A program made the translations under genes and the position numbers. From contig NZ_JAZAQF010000028.1 of assembly GCF_043235035.1 (NCBI RefSeq), positions 227,245 through 291,244 on the forward strand: a stretch of DNA of 64,000 nucleotides, read 5' to 3'. Shown here piece after piece: positions 27,815 to 38,031 of this stretch. Within the stretch, counting starts at the first letter, position 1. Each line of letters opens with the position of its first letter. The DNA is from CACIAM-69d sp001698445 (lineage in GTDB: Bacteria > Cyanobacteriota > Cyanobacteriia > CACIAM-69d). The notes under the pieces were generated by a model, which made no database searches, was not told the origin of the DNA, and saw only the letters and a list, made by a program, of their open reading frames with translations.

Positions 27815-27881
27815 TAGCGCAGATGCCTTAATTCACTGGATCAAATTACATGACTATTACCGTCACCTGATCGTTAAGCAG

Positions 27882-27901
27882 CAAGGGGTTTAAGCCCCTT
27901 G
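27882..27901. repeat. Dispersed palindrome, copy 2
   Basis: CAAGGGGTTTAAGCCCCTTG, a 20-bp palindrome with one G:T wobble, lies between two convergent genes (TPR-GT and 2-OGDC). Confidence 0.8.
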
Positions 27902-28022
27902 TTACCACGACTGACTCCACAATTTTGACCCAATGCATTAAGCCTGTCACACTACTGGATTCTGATCATAGTGATCGCCTTGAGTTAAAGATTCAGTCAA
28001 AGAGTGGAGATGAAATTGCAGG

Positions 28023-29660
28023 TTAGATCGGACAGTGTAAATTGCCGGATTTTTGCGAAAACTTGAAATTCTCCCGATAGTCCACGGGGCAATCAATCAC
28101 AGCAGGCACAGAGTCCGCCAAGGCCTGTTTCAAAATCGGTATTAAGTCCCCATTGGACTCCACTCGATAGCCTTTTAAGCCCATACTTTCAGCAAATTTC
28201 ACAAAATCAGGATTGCCAAATTTGATGTAGCGCGATCGCCCAAAAGCATCCTGCTGTTTCCACTCAATGAGTCCGTAGCCACTGTCATTGAAAACCAACG
28301 TGACAAAGGGAGTGCCAATGCGCAGGGCGGTTTCTAGCTCCTGGCAATTCATCAAAAATCCGCCATCACCAGTCACGGCCAAAACCTTGCGATCGGGATG
28401 CACCAGTTTGGCGGCCACGGCTCCCGGAATTGCGATGCCCATGGCTGCAAACCCATTGGAAATGAGGCAAGTATTGGGGCGATCGCAGTGGTAATTCCGC
28501 GCAATCCACATCTTGTGGGCCCCCACATCGGAGATCAGAATATCTTCGGGGGCCAGCACTTGCCGAATGTCATAAACAATTTTTTGAGGCTTGATTGGAA
28601 ACGCTTGATCGCCTGCATATTGTTCATAATCTTCGCGAATTTCAGACCGTAATTGAACTGCAAAGGGTTCTGGTTGATGGGAGCGATCGGTGCGTCGCAA
28701 CAGCTCCAACAATGAATCAGCAATATCGCCTACTACTTCCACTTGGGGGATGTAGCTACTATCAATTTCAGCGGGCATTGCACCCACATGAATAATTGGA
28801 ATGGAGCCGTAAGGATTCCAGCGCTTGGGTGAATATTCCACCAAGTCATAGCCGATCGCAATGATCAAATCAGCGGCTTCAAACGCACAGGTAATAAAGT
28901 CCCGTTTTTGGAGTCCCGTTGTCCACAGGGCTAAGGGATGAGTGTAGGGAATAATGCCCTTGCCCATGAAAGTGTTGACCACCGGAATGTGCAATTGGGT
29001 GGCAAACTCGGTGACGGCTTGATCGGCCTGGGCCCGAATAGCTCCATTGCCGGCCAAAATCAGGGGATTTTTCGCTTTGGCAATCAAATTTGCTGCTGAA
29101 TTGAGGGCACTGAAAGAAGCAAAAGTTTTTTCGTTCTGATCCGTGGCTAAGGGTTTGCCTTCCACGGCCATGGCAGCAATATTTTCAGGCACGTCAATAT
29201 AAACAGCACCGGGTTTTTCACTTTGGGCCCGTTTGAAGGCTTTGCGAATAATTTCCGGGGTGTTGCTGGGGCGAACAACTTGGCTGCTCCACTTGGTAAT
29301 TGGAGCAAAAATCGACACCAAATCTAGATATTGATGGGATTCAATATGCATTCGATCGGTTCCCACTTGTCCTGCGATCGCCACGACCGGTGACCCATCC
29401 AAATTAGCATCGGCCACACCGGTAATCAGGTTAGTGGCTCCGGGGCCCAAGGTGGATAAACAAACCCCAGCTTTGCCGGTTAAACGACCATAAACATCAG
29501 CCATGAAAGCGGCTCCCTGTTCATGGCGGGTGGTGATGAATTGAATTGAAGATTGGCTGATGGCTTCTAACAAATGAAGGTTTTCTTCTCCAGGCAGTCC
29601 AAAGATATATTGCACGCCTTCGTTTTCAAGACATTTGACCAATAATTCTGCGGTGTTCAT
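28023..29660 (-). CDS. ThDP-dependent 2-oxoglutarate decarboxylase (acetolactate-synthase-like)
   Basis: 545 aa of the acetohydroxyacid synthase fold: the ThDP-activating Glu47 in TTRHEQGAAFMAD, a central Rossmann-like domain, and the GDGGFLMNCQELETAL ... NDSGYG cofactor motif near residue 430. Sequence alone would give acetolactate synthase large subunit. No small subunit is nearby, and an SSADH gene lies directly upstream on the same strand. In Synechococcus PCC 7002 the same gene pair (A2770/A2771) encodes 2-oxoglutarate decarboxylase and SSADH, which together bypass the missing 2-oxoglutarate dehydrogenase. I favour that role by context. Confidence 0.75.
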   Translation of the reverse strand: MNTAELLVKCLENEGVQYIFGLPGEENLHLLEAISQSSIQFITTRHEQGAAFMADVYGRLTGKAGVCLSTLGPGATNLITGVADANLDGSPVVAIAGQVGTDRMHIESHQYLDLVSIFAPITKWSSQVVRPSNTPEIIRKAFKRAQSEKPGAVYIDVPENIAAMAVEGKPLATDQNEKTFASFSALNSAANLIAKAKNPLILAGNGAIRAQADQAVTEFATQLHIPVVNTFMGKGIIPYTHPLALWTTGLQKRDFITCAFEAADLIIAIGYDLVEYSPKRWNPYGSIPIIHVGAMPAEIDSSYIPQVEVVGDIADSLLELLRRTDRSHQPEPFAVQLRSEIREDYEQYAGDQAFPIKPQKIVYDIRQVLAPEDILISDVGAHKMWIARNYHCDRPNTCLISNGFAAMGIAIPGAVAAKLVHPDRKVLAVTGDGGFLMNCQELETALRIGTPFVTLVFNDSGYGLIEWKQQDAFGRSRYIKFGNPDFVKFAESMGLKGYRVESNGDLIPILKQALADSVPAVIDCPVDYRENFKFSQKSGNLHCPI

Positions 29661-29762
29661 AGATTAGGTTCTGAGATCGTCAATGGTGGTTGCTTAAACG
29701 GATCAAGTCCTGAAGGATGACGGTATCTGTGGGCCATAGCAAGGTACAGATCGTCACGGGAG

Positions 29763-29782
29763 CAAGGGGCTGAAGCTACTTG
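29763..29782. repeat. Dispersed palindrome, degenerate copy 3
   Basis: CAAGGGGCTGAAGCTACTTG, with two or three positions off the palindrome. It lies between the SSADH and 2-OGDC genes, which run in the same direction, so it is the only copy not between convergent genes. Confidence 0.55.
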
Positions 29783-29803
29783 TCTTCTTCAATTTTCAAA
29801 TGC

Positions 29804-31195
29804 CTAGTGAACCCAAACAGTTTTGGCGTTCGTAAATTCCAACATGCCCTGACGAGCGAGTTCGCGACCATAGCCGGAACGTTTGATGCCACCAAAGGGC
29901 AGTCGTGGATCCGATTTCACCAGGCTATTTACAAACACAGCACCCGCTTGTAGTTGTTGAATTCCTTGCTCAATTTCTGAAGAATCCGTAGTCCAAATGC
30001 TGGCTCCCAAGCCGAAGGGTGTGTTGTTGGCTAGGGCGATCGCCTGGTCGAGGGTTTCGGTGTGGAAGAGGAGGGCAACGGGGCCAAAGAATTCCTCTTG
30101 AGCGATCGGGGCGTTGGGGGGCAAGTCCGCCAGCAGGGTTGGGGGATAGAAGTGGCCGCCTTGCAGAGAGGGCGGCAGACGATCGAGCAGGGCCGCCCGA
30201 TCGCCCCCAATTACCACCCGGGCCCCGGCAGCGATCGCCCGGTTCACCTGGTCTGCCAACTCTTTCAGAATTTGGGCCGTGGCCAGGGGCCCCAACTGGG
30301 TTGCGCGATCGCCCGGATCGCCAACCACCAACTGAGCAAAGGCTTGGGCAATGGCTGCTTCAAAGGCCGGCCCGATCGATCCCACGGTGATGAATCGTTT
30401 GGCGGCGATGCAGGTTTGGCCATTGTTCAGCATTCGAGACGCGACGGCCGTGGCCACCGCTTGCTCAAAATCGGCACTGGGGCAAACGATGAGCGGGTCG
30501 CTGCCGCCCAACTCCAGCAGGGTTTTTTTGAGGTGGGTTCCGCAATGGCTCGCCAGGGCGCTGCCTGCCCCTTCGCTGCCGGTGAGGGTGGCCGCCGCCA
30601 CTCGCGGATCCGCCACCAAGGCTGCCACCCGATCGCTCCCAATCAGCAAGGTTTGAAAGATGCCCACCGGAAAGCCTCCCGCCAAGAATAAGTCCTCTAG
30701 CTTTTGGGCCACTTGCGGCACGTTGGATGCATGTTTCAGCAGGGCCCCGTTACCGGCCATCAGGGCCGGAGCGGCAAAGCGAAACACTTGCCAATAGGGA
30801 AAATTCCAAGGCATGACGGCCAAAATGAGGCCCAAGGGTTGATACCGAATAAAGCTGCGGTGAGCATCGGTATCAACCATTTCATCCGCCAAAAATTCGG
30901 CTGCTCGATCGGCATAAAAACGGCAAACGGCGGCGCATTTTTGCACCTCCCCGATCGCTGCGGTTAGGGGTTTTCCCATTTCCAAAACAGCCAGCCGGGC
31001 GAGGGCTTCGCAGTCCGTTTCCAGACGATCGGCCACTTGGTTTAACCAGGCTGCTCGTTGGGCAATCGGGACAGTTTGGTAAACCTGAAAGGTGCGATCA
31101 GCTAACTCCAGTTTGGCGGCTAATGCCTGATCCGTTAGGGGTTCAAAATTTTGAACCCATTGCCCCGTTGTGGGATTGACGGTTGCGATGGCCAC
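29804..31195 (-). CDS. gabD: Succinate-semialdehyde dehydrogenase (NAD(P)+)
   Basis: 463 aa from the GTG at 31195, fixed by AGGAGG 6 nt upstream; the frame opens 18 codons further. The aldehyde dehydrogenase motifs are TLLELGGSDPLIVC (general-base Glu) and NNGQTCIAAKRF (nucleophilic Cys). The end SGYGRELARQGMLEFTNAKT is typical of the SSADH group. It oxidises succinate semialdehyde to succinate. Together with the gene downstream, it should convert 2-oxoglutarate to succinate. Confidence 0.88.
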   Translation of the reverse strand: MAIATVNPTTGQWVQNFEPLTDQALAAKLELADRTFQVYQTVPIAQRAAWLNQVADRLETDCEALARLAVLEMGKPLTAAIGEVQKCAAVCRFYADRAAEFLADEMVDTDAHRSFIRYQPLGLILAVMPWNFPYWQVFRFAAPALMAGNGALLKHASNVPQVAQKLEDLFLAGGFPVGIFQTLLIGSDRVAALVADPRVAAATLTGSEGAGSALASHCGTHLKKTLLELGGSDPLIVCPSADFEQAVATAVASRMLNNGQTCIAAKRFITVGSIGPAFEAAIAQAFAQLVVGDPGDRATQLGPLATAQILKELADQVNRAIAAGARVVIGGDRAALLDRLPPSLQGGHFYPPTLLADLPPNAPIAQEEFFGPVALLFHTETLDQAIALANNTPFGLGASIWTTDSSEIEQGIQQLQAGAVFVNSLVKSDPRLPFGGIKRSGYGRELARQGMLEFTNAKTVWVH

Positions 31196-31917
31196 TGGAC
31201 ACCTCCTAGTTTGTCCATGCCTCATCAGAACCTCTCTAGCCCTATTCAAGAACTCGTCAAGGACTGATCAAGCAATAATCAAGCAATAATCCAGTTCTAA
31301 TCCAGTTTTAATTCAAAGGCTGATTTAAGGGTCAATGAAGGGCTGATTAAAGAAAAACAGAAAATAAAGAAAATTAAGCACCAACTAATGAGAAACCCAA
31401 GTCTATGGCAAGCATCAATTGAATGATGAATTGTTCCTGTCTAAGTCAAAGCAGTGCTGAAGTAATAGATAAAAGCTAATGAACAAGAATTGATCAATCA
31501 GAATTGGGAAAAAGGATTGAAAAATCTGAAGAAAATTCATGATTGATCATGATTGATTCATGTTTTATTCAACACCTATCGCTATCCTAGATGGGTTTCG
31601 GGTCTCAATTCCCGGTACTTCACAAAAACCGTGTAACCTTATACAAAACTACATCATGCCCAATCACACCAACATGCCCAGTCACACCAACCGTTAATTG
31701 GCCATTGGGGTGCAGCGCTTTGCGAACGCTTGAAACTGATTCTGGGCGACTGGGGCCAAGGGGTGTTGTCTTGAATTACCGTTGTTTTTTGGATTAAGAC
31801 TGTGCTGAATTGTGTTTGCCCTGATCGTTCTTCCGGGGCCGATTCAGCCTCACTTGCGATTAACTGCCGCATCACTGGTTTCTCAGCTCTCCTCCTACTA
31901 ACCTAAGGACAACTCCT
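31196..31917. other. Long intergenic region with short repeats
   Basis: 722 bp between the divergent SSADH and CHAT-protein genes. 31265-31330 holds repeated CAAGCAATAAT and CCAGTT words, and 31655-31691 holds an 18-bp near-perfect tandem duplication (ATGCCCAATCACACCAAC). Both promoters should be here. I see no gene. Confidence 0.5.
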
Positions 31918-34900
31918 ATGGCAACTTGGCTCGATCGCTCTGGTAATCGATTGCTGGTGCTGCTGCTGTGGGGAAGTTGTTTGGGGGGTGGGGGCGATCG
32001 CGCTTGGGCCTTTGATCCCGAGCATTTGCGCCAACTGTTTGCCACGAACCAATGCGAAGGCTGCGATCTGTCCGGGGCGGATCTCAGCGGCCAACGGATG
32101 AGCTATGCCAACCTGAGCGGGGCGGATCTGCGAGGTGCAAATTTATCGGGGGCCAATCTGAAGTCGGTTTTGGCTTGGCGTGCCAACTTGGCCGGGGCCA
32201 ACTTGACGGGAGCCAATTTGGAAGATGCCAGCCTGTCGAGGGCCAATTTGCAGGGGGTGAATTTGCGATCGGCCACCCTGGAGGATTGCGATCTAGATGG
32301 CACGGATTTGACGGGGGTTGACCTCAGTGGCGTGGACTTGTCCCGAGTCAATTTCAACGGGTCTAACCTGACGGGGGCCCAGTTGATGGGGGCTGATTTG
32401 TCCTGGGCCGAGTTAAACCGGGCCAATTTGACCAATGCCGACCTCACGGGGGCAATTCTGTTTGGGGCTGACTTGAATCAGGCGAATCTGACCGGGGCCA
32501 AGCTGGATGGAGCCAACATCGATGGGGCCGAAATGGCGGGGGTGATTGGCTACAGCGGCCCGCTGCCCAAGGCGGGGCCAGCGATTCTGATTCAGGAGCA
32601 ACAGGACTCGGCGGAGGGTAATCGCCTGTTGGAGCAGGGGGTGAGCCTGTTTGGCCAAGGTCAGTTGCCGGAAGCGCAGGCCACCTGGGAACAGGCCCTG
32701 GGAATTTATCGGCGCGATCGGGATGGGGCGGGCGCGGCGGCGGCCATGGCTCAATTGGCCTTGGTCAACTTTCAGCGGGGGCAACTAGATCAAGCGATCG
32801 ATTGGGGATTCCAGGCGCTGAATCTGGCTCGGCAGGAGCGATCGGCCAGTGCCGAATCGGTGGCCTTGGGAATCATTGGCAATGTTCACTACGAACGGGC
32901 GGATTATCTGAAGGCTCTGGAGTTTTATCAACAACGGTTACAGGCTTCCGCTGGGGGCCCCTTTTACCATGCAGCTTTGATCGATCGCGCCAAGGGGGCG
33001 ATCGCCATTGGTGACTATGCCACCGGTATGATCGACAGTTTGGAGGTGCTCAACGATTCGCTGCAAACGGCCACGCCCGTTCGGCGCTTAGGAGCTTTGA
33101 TCACCATGGTGCAGGGCCTGATCGGTGCGGGAGACTATGCCCAGGCTCGCCGCTACCTGAGCGAAGCTCGCCAAGACCTGAAGGGGGTCAGCAATCGCCT
33201 GTGGGAGCCGGAGTTTTGGCAACTGAGCAGCGCCCTTGACTTGAACCAAGGCAATTTTGCGGCGGCGATCGCAGCGGCAGAACGGGCCTGGGCGATCGCC
33301 CCCAGCCCCCGATTGAAATATGCGGCCCAACGCTCGATCGGCCTGGCCCAAGCGGCCCAAGGCAACTGGGGCGCGGCCATCAAATCCTATGAAGCGGCGC
33401 TGAAAATTGCCCAAATGGTGAACGATCGACGGGGGCAAGTGGAAGTGCTCAGTGATCTGGGCTTGGCCCTACACCAATCCGGCGATTTGAACCGAGCCGC
33501 CAGCGTCCTGACCCAAGCAAGCGAGGGTTGGGATGAGCTGGTGAAAACCTTCATTGGGGAAGATTATTTCAAAGTGGGCTTTATTGAGCTGCAAACTCAA
33601 GTCAATCAACGGCTTCAGGATGTGTACTTGGCTCAAAACCGCCCGGAACAGGCCCTGGTGGTGTCAGAGCAGGGGCGATCGCGCGTGTTTTTGGACTTGA
33701 TGATGGGGAAATTGGCCGCCCAAGGTCGTTTGTCGAACCCTGATGCCGCTGTGTCGGTGGAAAGTATCCAGGCCACAGCCCGATCGCAGCGGGCCACCCT
33801 GGTGATCTACGCGGTTCAGCAAGAGGACAGCACAACCTATTGCAGCATCTACAGCAAGTCTTGCCAATTAACCACCGCCAAGCCCCAAACCAGTGCCCTC
33901 AACCCGCCGCCGCCGGACAAGGTGAATATTTGGGTGGTGTCGCCCGAGGGGCAAATTCACTTTCGGCGCGGCCAGTTACCCCAGGCCGAAAACCAGCCTC
34001 ATCCGGTTCCCTTGAATGATCTGGTGAGCCGCAGCCGCAGCAAGGTGACCTTTCAACAATTGCCCAGCCTGCGCCAACTCCACAGCCTGTTGATTGAGCC
34101 AATCGCCGATCTGTTGCCTAAGCAGCCGAGCGATCGGGTGGTGTTTATTCCCCAAGGCACGCTGTTTCTGGTACCCTTTGCGGCCCTGCGCAATGCCGAT
34201 GGCCAATACCTGATCCAAAATCACACCCTGTCGGTCTCCCCCTCCATTCGCGTGTTGGCTCTGGCCAGTAGCCAACTGCCTCCGCTATCGGCGGGACAAC
34301 CCCAACCCCTGCGCGGCCCGGCTTTGGTGGTGGGTAACCCAACCATGCCCCAAATTCCCGATCACAACTTGGGCGACCAGGAGCGCTCCTTGGCCCCCTT
34401 GCCGGGAGCCAGCTTGGAGGCCCGGGCGATCGCCCAATTGCTGAACACTCAGCCCTTGGAGGGCGCAGCGGCCACCGAAACCGCCGTCACCGCCCGGATG
34501 GAAGAATCCCAAATTATTCACCTTGCCACCCATGGCCTGCTGGATGACTACTTTGGTGAGGGGGTCATTCCGGCGGTTCCGGGGGCTTTGGCTTTGGCCC
34601 CCAGTGCCAATCCGGAAGGGGATGACCAAGACGGATTTCTGACCACTGAGGAAATCTTGAATCTGAAGCTGAAGGCGCAGTTGGTGGTGCTGAGTGCCTG
34701 CGATACGGGGCGGGGCCGACTCACCAGCGATGGGGCGATCGGGCTGTCGCGGGCGTTCATTGTGGCGGGCGCACCCAACACGGTTGTTTCCCTTTGGGCA
34801 GTGCCAGATCAGCCCACGTCGGAATTGATGTTGACGTTCTACCGGGAATTTTTGAAGTCGGGCGATCGGGCAGCGGCCTTGCGGGTGGCCATGCTGGATA

Positions 34901-34965
34901 CCCAACAGCGCCACCCCGATCCGGTGAATTGGGCGGCCTTTTCCCTGGTGGGAGCAGCCCGTTAG
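31918..34965 (+). CDS. Exported pentapeptide-repeat, TPR and CHAT-domain protein
   Basis: 1015 aa with AAGGA 8 nt before the ATG. In order: a signal peptide (LLVLLLWGSCLGG, probable cut after AWA at about residue 32), then about 25 pentapeptide repeats of the A(N/D)LxG type (residues 47-210), then TPR-like helices (about 225-560), then a CHAT caspase-like protease domain (about 690-1015). The catalytic pair is visible as IHLATHG (His) and VVLSACDTG (Cys). CHAT proteins process partner proteins in stress, differentiation or immune circuits. A beta-helix, TPR and protease in one exported chain is unusual. No partner gene is adjacent. Confidence 0.9.
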   Translation: MATWLDRSGNRLLVLLLWGSCLGGGGDRAWAFDPEHLRQLFATNQCEGCDLSGADLSGQRMSYANLSGADLRGANLSGANLKSVLAWRANLAGANLTGANLEDASLSRANLQGVNLRSATLEDCDLDGTDLTGVDLSGVDLSRVNFNGSNLTGAQLMGADLSWAELNRANLTNADLTGAILFGADLNQANLTGAKLDGANIDGAEMAGVIGYSGPLPKAGPAILIQEQQDSAEGNRLLEQGVSLFGQGQLPEAQATWEQALGIYRRDRDGAGAAAAMAQLALVNFQRGQLDQAIDWGFQALNLARQERSASAESVALGIIGNVHYERADYLKALEFYQQRLQASAGGPFYHAALIDRAKGAIAIGDYATGMIDSLEVLNDSLQTATPVRRLGALITMVQGLIGAGDYAQARRYLSEARQDLKGVSNRLWEPEFWQLSSALDLNQGNFAAAIAAAERAWAIAPSPRLKYAAQRSIGLAQAAQGNWGAAIKSYEAALKIAQMVNDRRGQVEVLSDLGLALHQSGDLNRAASVLTQASEGWDELVKTFIGEDYFKVGFIELQTQVNQRLQDVYLAQNRPEQALVVSEQGRSRVFLDLMMGKLAAQGRLSNPDAAVSVESIQATARSQRATLVIYAVQQEDSTTYCSIYSKSCQLTTAKPQTSALNPPPPDKVNIWVVSPEGQIHFRRGQLPQAENQPHPVPLNDLVSRSRSKVTFQQLPSLRQLHSLLIEPIADLLPKQPSDRVVFIPQGTLFLVPFAALRNADGQYLIQNHTLSVSPSIRVLALASSQLPPLSAGQPQPLRGPALVVGNPTMPQIPDHNLGDQERSLAPLPGASLEARAIAQLLNTQPLEGAAATETAVTARMEESQIIHLATHGLLDDYFGEGVIPAVPGALALAPSANPEGDDQDGFLTTEEILNLKLKAQLVVLSACDTGRGRLTSDGAIGLSRAFIVAGAPNTVVSLWAVPDQPTSELMLTFYREFLKSGDRAAALRVAMLDTQQRHPDPVNWAAFSLVGAAR

Positions 34966-35112
34966 GGATCGACGGAAAAACAGGCGATCGTGCGTGAATC
35001 TGTAACGTTCTCCAACGGAACGTTGACAGGCCTGATGGTCACTCCGTAGCTTTGGATACAGAAAAAGACTGGTCTTTTAAGCTGGGCGTTGATGTCCAAA
35101 GGAGTTGAGGCC

Positions 35113-35358
35113 ATGCAACTGAGCAATCGCGTCACCCGTTCCTACAGCCCCACAACCTGGACGGCCGCGGCCAACCTTGCTCGCCCTCAAGAGCGCTGCT
35201 GGGTTGATCTGCTCTGGTTGCCGAGTGACATCTGCCACGATCGGGCGCTGTTGCTTTGTGAGCATGAGGATGAAGCCTGGACGGTGTGGATTCCTGGCCA
35301 TGGCGAAATGGTGATTGCTCGATCGCAGATGGGCCCGATCGTCTGCGAAGCGGCCTAG
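35113..35358 (+). CDS. Small conserved protein, function unknown
   Basis: 81 aa. The ATG at 35113 is favoured by AGGAG 8 nt upstream over the TTG at 35089. The sequence is compact and globular (CWVDLLWLPSDICHDRALLL, then DEAWTVWIPGHGEMVIARSQ), with three Cys and five Trp and no membrane segment. It is followed by a 14-bp hairpin shared with the convergent speA gene. I do not recognise the family. Confidence 0.65.
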   Translation: MQLSNRVTRSYSPTTWTAAANLARPQERCWVDLLWLPSDICHDRALLLCEHEDEAWTVWIPGHGEMVIARSQMGPIVCEAA

Positions 35359-35397
35359 AAGCTTCGACCAAGATTTCCGGCTGAAATTTCCGAACAG

Positions 35398-35438
35398 AAC
35401 AGTGGCCAAGCAGCAGGACAAGCCGCTTGGCCACTGTT
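35398..35438. terminator. Bidirectional hairpin between the small gene and speA
   Basis: A perfect 14-bp inverted repeat (35398-35411 with 35425-35438) with a 13-nt loop, about 40 bp after the small gene's stop and about 120 bp after the speA stop on the other strand. No strong T-run follows on either side. Confidence 0.7.
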
Positions 35439-35560
35439 GGATTTGATCAGCACCATCCTGATTCACGCGAACCAGGGGCACTCATGGGGTATGAGCCGGA
35501 AAGCCAAAACCCGATCGAGTTCAGCTCCCGGCAAGGCCACTCCTGCGAACTTGGATCAGC

Positions 35561-37708
35561 CTAAGGCGCAAGGTAGGTATAACCCTGAAGGCTGCGCTCA
35601 TAGTTTTGTAGCAACAGTTGCGACTCCCGCAAGGAAATGTGTTTTTCCTGCATGGCCTGCTCCGCTTGCCGACGCATACTTTCCACCAAATCCTCCGGCT
35701 CGTACTGCACGTAGCTGAGGGCTTCCTTCATAGTGTCACCCCTTACCACGTGCTCAATCCGGTAGCCCTTGGGGGTGAGATGGATATGAACGGTGTTGGT
35801 GTCGCCAAACAGGTTGTGCAGGCTGCCCATAATTTCCTGATAAGCGCCGTTCAGGAACATGCCGAGGTAGTAGGGTTCATATTCCCGATCGCCGTAGGCC
35901 TCCTGTTGGCTGGGATCGACCGGCTTCAGGGCGTGCAGTTCCAACACGTTTTTCACGTCGCGCAAATCGATGAACTGGTCGATTTTGCCGTCGCTGTCGC
36001 AGGTGAGATCGGCCAAAATCCCCCGCTCGGTGGGTTCCTCATCGAGGCGGTGGATCGGCGCGATCGGGAAAAGCTGCCCGATCGCCCAAGTATCCGGGGC
36101 CGACTGGAACACCGACATATTGATGTAGTAGATCGACGACATCATCTGTTCTAGGTATTCCAAATCATCGGGCACGTAATCTTCCTTGCGGACAATTTCC
36201 CGAATCTTGGTGCAGCAAGCCCAATACAATCGCTCGATTTTGGCGCGATCGGGCAGGCTCAAATAACCAAAACTAAACAGGCTCAAGGCCTCGTCCCGAG
36301 TTTGCGTTGCATCGTGGAACATCTCTTGATAGTTGTCCCGATCGATCAACGAATAGGTTTCGTAAAGGCTCTTGAGGGCTGCGTGGTCTTCCGGTTCCGA
36401 CGGCTGCGGCTCCGTGAAAGCCATTTGGCTCACACTCAACACATCAAACACCAACACCGACTGGTGCGAAGCCACCGCCCGCCCGCTCTCGCTAATGAGG
36501 GTGGGAACCTTCACCCCTCGCGACGAACAGGTATCATTTACCGCCGCCACAATGTCATCGGCGTAATTTTGCAGCGTGTAGTTGGTGGAAGCGTGGAAAT
36601 TCGTCTTGGAACCGTCATAGTCGATTCCCAAGCCGCCTCCCACATCCAGGTATTGCATCCCCGCGCCCAGTTCATGCAGCTCCACATAAATCTGGCTGGC
36701 TTCACGGATGGCATCCTTAATCACGCTGATTGAGGAGATCTGAGACCCGATGTGGAAATGCAGCAACTGCAAACAGTCGAGCATATCCGCTTGGCGCAGT
36801 TGATCCACCGCGCCCAGAATTTCCGGAATCGTCAGGCCAAATTTTGCCCGATCGCCCGCCGAATCTCCCCAGCGGCCCACGCCCTTGGCATTCAGCTTGG
36901 CCCGGACACCCAAAATTGGCTTGATGCCTAACCGCTGACTGGCGGAGATGGCAAGTTTCACCTCTTCCACCTGCTCCAGTACAATCACGGGCGTTTTGCC
37001 CAAGCGCTGGGCCAGGATCGCCGTTTCGATATATTCCCGATCCTTGTAGCCATTGCAAATCAGCATGGCTCCCGGGGTGGTCAACATCGCCAGGGCGATC
37101 ATCAATTCTGGCTTTGACCCGGCTTCCAGACCAAATTGATAGGGCTGGCCAAATTCCACCAGGTCTTCAATCAAGTGGCGCTGCTGGTTGCACTTGACGG
37201 GGAACACACCCTTATAGCCCCCAGCATATTTGTACTTGGCGATCGCCTTAGCAAAAACCGCCGTGAGCCGTTCAATGCGATCGGCCAAAATATCCGTGAA
37301 CCGGATCAACAGAGGCAGACCCAAATTTCGCTGCTTGAGCGCTTCAACGAGTTCGTGCAAGTCGATCGCCCCGCCGCGCTCCGCTTTTGGCGAAACCGTC
37401 ACGTGACCCGCCGCATTAATCGAAAAATACGGCTCACCCCATGCCCGAATGCGATAGGTGGCTTCGCTGTCCTCGATCGTCCAGGGACGTTCCCCAGTCA
37501 CGCTATTTGTTTTCTGTGCCAATTCCGTTAAACCCTGAATTGCCGTGCGTGTATCGGCCCGCATTCCGCGCTTGCGTCGTCCGCCCCGGTCACTGCGGGC
37601 TAATTCTTCCGTTGCCTTTGCAGTAACCGACCCGTCCACCATTGGACTTTCGGCCTGGGCGATCGTCGATTCCGCCGTGGCAGTCTCGACCGTCAAATCG
37701 ATCCCCAT
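35561..37708 (-). CDS. speA: Biosynthetic arginine decarboxylase SpeA
   Basis: 715 aa. The PLP-binding lysine lies in GVFPVKCNQQRHLIEDL, the substrate-side motifs are LDVGGGLGIDYDGS and LISESGRAVASHQSV, and the C-terminal part contains CDSDGKIDQFI. It makes agmatine from arginine, the entry to polyamine synthesis, in the cytoplasm. GGAGG lies 10 nt before the ATG. The N-terminal 45 residues are low-complexity and outside the fold. Confidence 0.95.
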   Translation of the reverse strand: MGIDLTVETATAESTIAQAESPMVDGSVTAKATEELARSDRGGRRKRGMRADTRTAIQGLTELAQKTNSVTGERPWTIEDSEATYRIRAWGEPYFSINAAGHVTVSPKAERGGAIDLHELVEALKQRNLGLPLLIRFTDILADRIERLTAVFAKAIAKYKYAGGYKGVFPVKCNQQRHLIEDLVEFGQPYQFGLEAGSKPELMIALAMLTTPGAMLICNGYKDREYIETAILAQRLGKTPVIVLEQVEEVKLAISASQRLGIKPILGVRAKLNAKGVGRWGDSAGDRAKFGLTIPEILGAVDQLRQADMLDCLQLLHFHIGSQISSISVIKDAIREASQIYVELHELGAGMQYLDVGGGLGIDYDGSKTNFHASTNYTLQNYADDIVAAVNDTCSSRGVKVPTLISESGRAVASHQSVLVFDVLSVSQMAFTEPQPSEPEDHAALKSLYETYSLIDRDNYQEMFHDATQTRDEALSLFSFGYLSLPDRAKIERLYWACCTKIREIVRKEDYVPDDLEYLEQMMSSIYYINMSVFQSAPDTWAIGQLFPIAPIHRLDEEPTERGILADLTCDSDGKIDQFIDLRDVKNVLELHALKPVDPSQQEAYGDREYEPYYLGMFLNGAYQEIMGSLHNLFGDTNTVHIHLTPKGYRIEHVVRGDTMKEALSYVQYEPEDLVESMRRQAEQAMQEKHISLRESQLLLQNYERSLQGYTYLAP

Positions 37709-38031
37709 TTTTCGTCAACCTCCAGACGACAGTCCAGCTAGCAGCGGGTCTGCTTGATTGATAATGACCGGCAATGGCCGGACTAAGATAAACCAGCTTC
37801 TCAGTGTATCCTAATTCCAATCAAAAGGGCGGCAATCCCGGCGGGGTAAGGATTTGGTTAACTTTTGGTTATACCCCCGCATCCCTGGAGTAACCGGCGA
37901 AGTCATCCATGAAGTCCTAATCGACAGTCCCGGCGATCGATCCTGGCCAAACTGGCCCATTTTTTTGCACTATTAGAAGGGCAAAAATTTCCCGCCCCTA
38001 TTATTTTTCCCTTTCTTGAGGAGTGCAAGTC
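37709..38031. other. Divergent promoter region of speA and ndk
   Basis: 323 bp. It contains G/C-poor patches around 37850-37875 and a C/T-rich stretch before the ndk ribosome site. No gene or clear palindrome was found. Confidence 0.4.
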
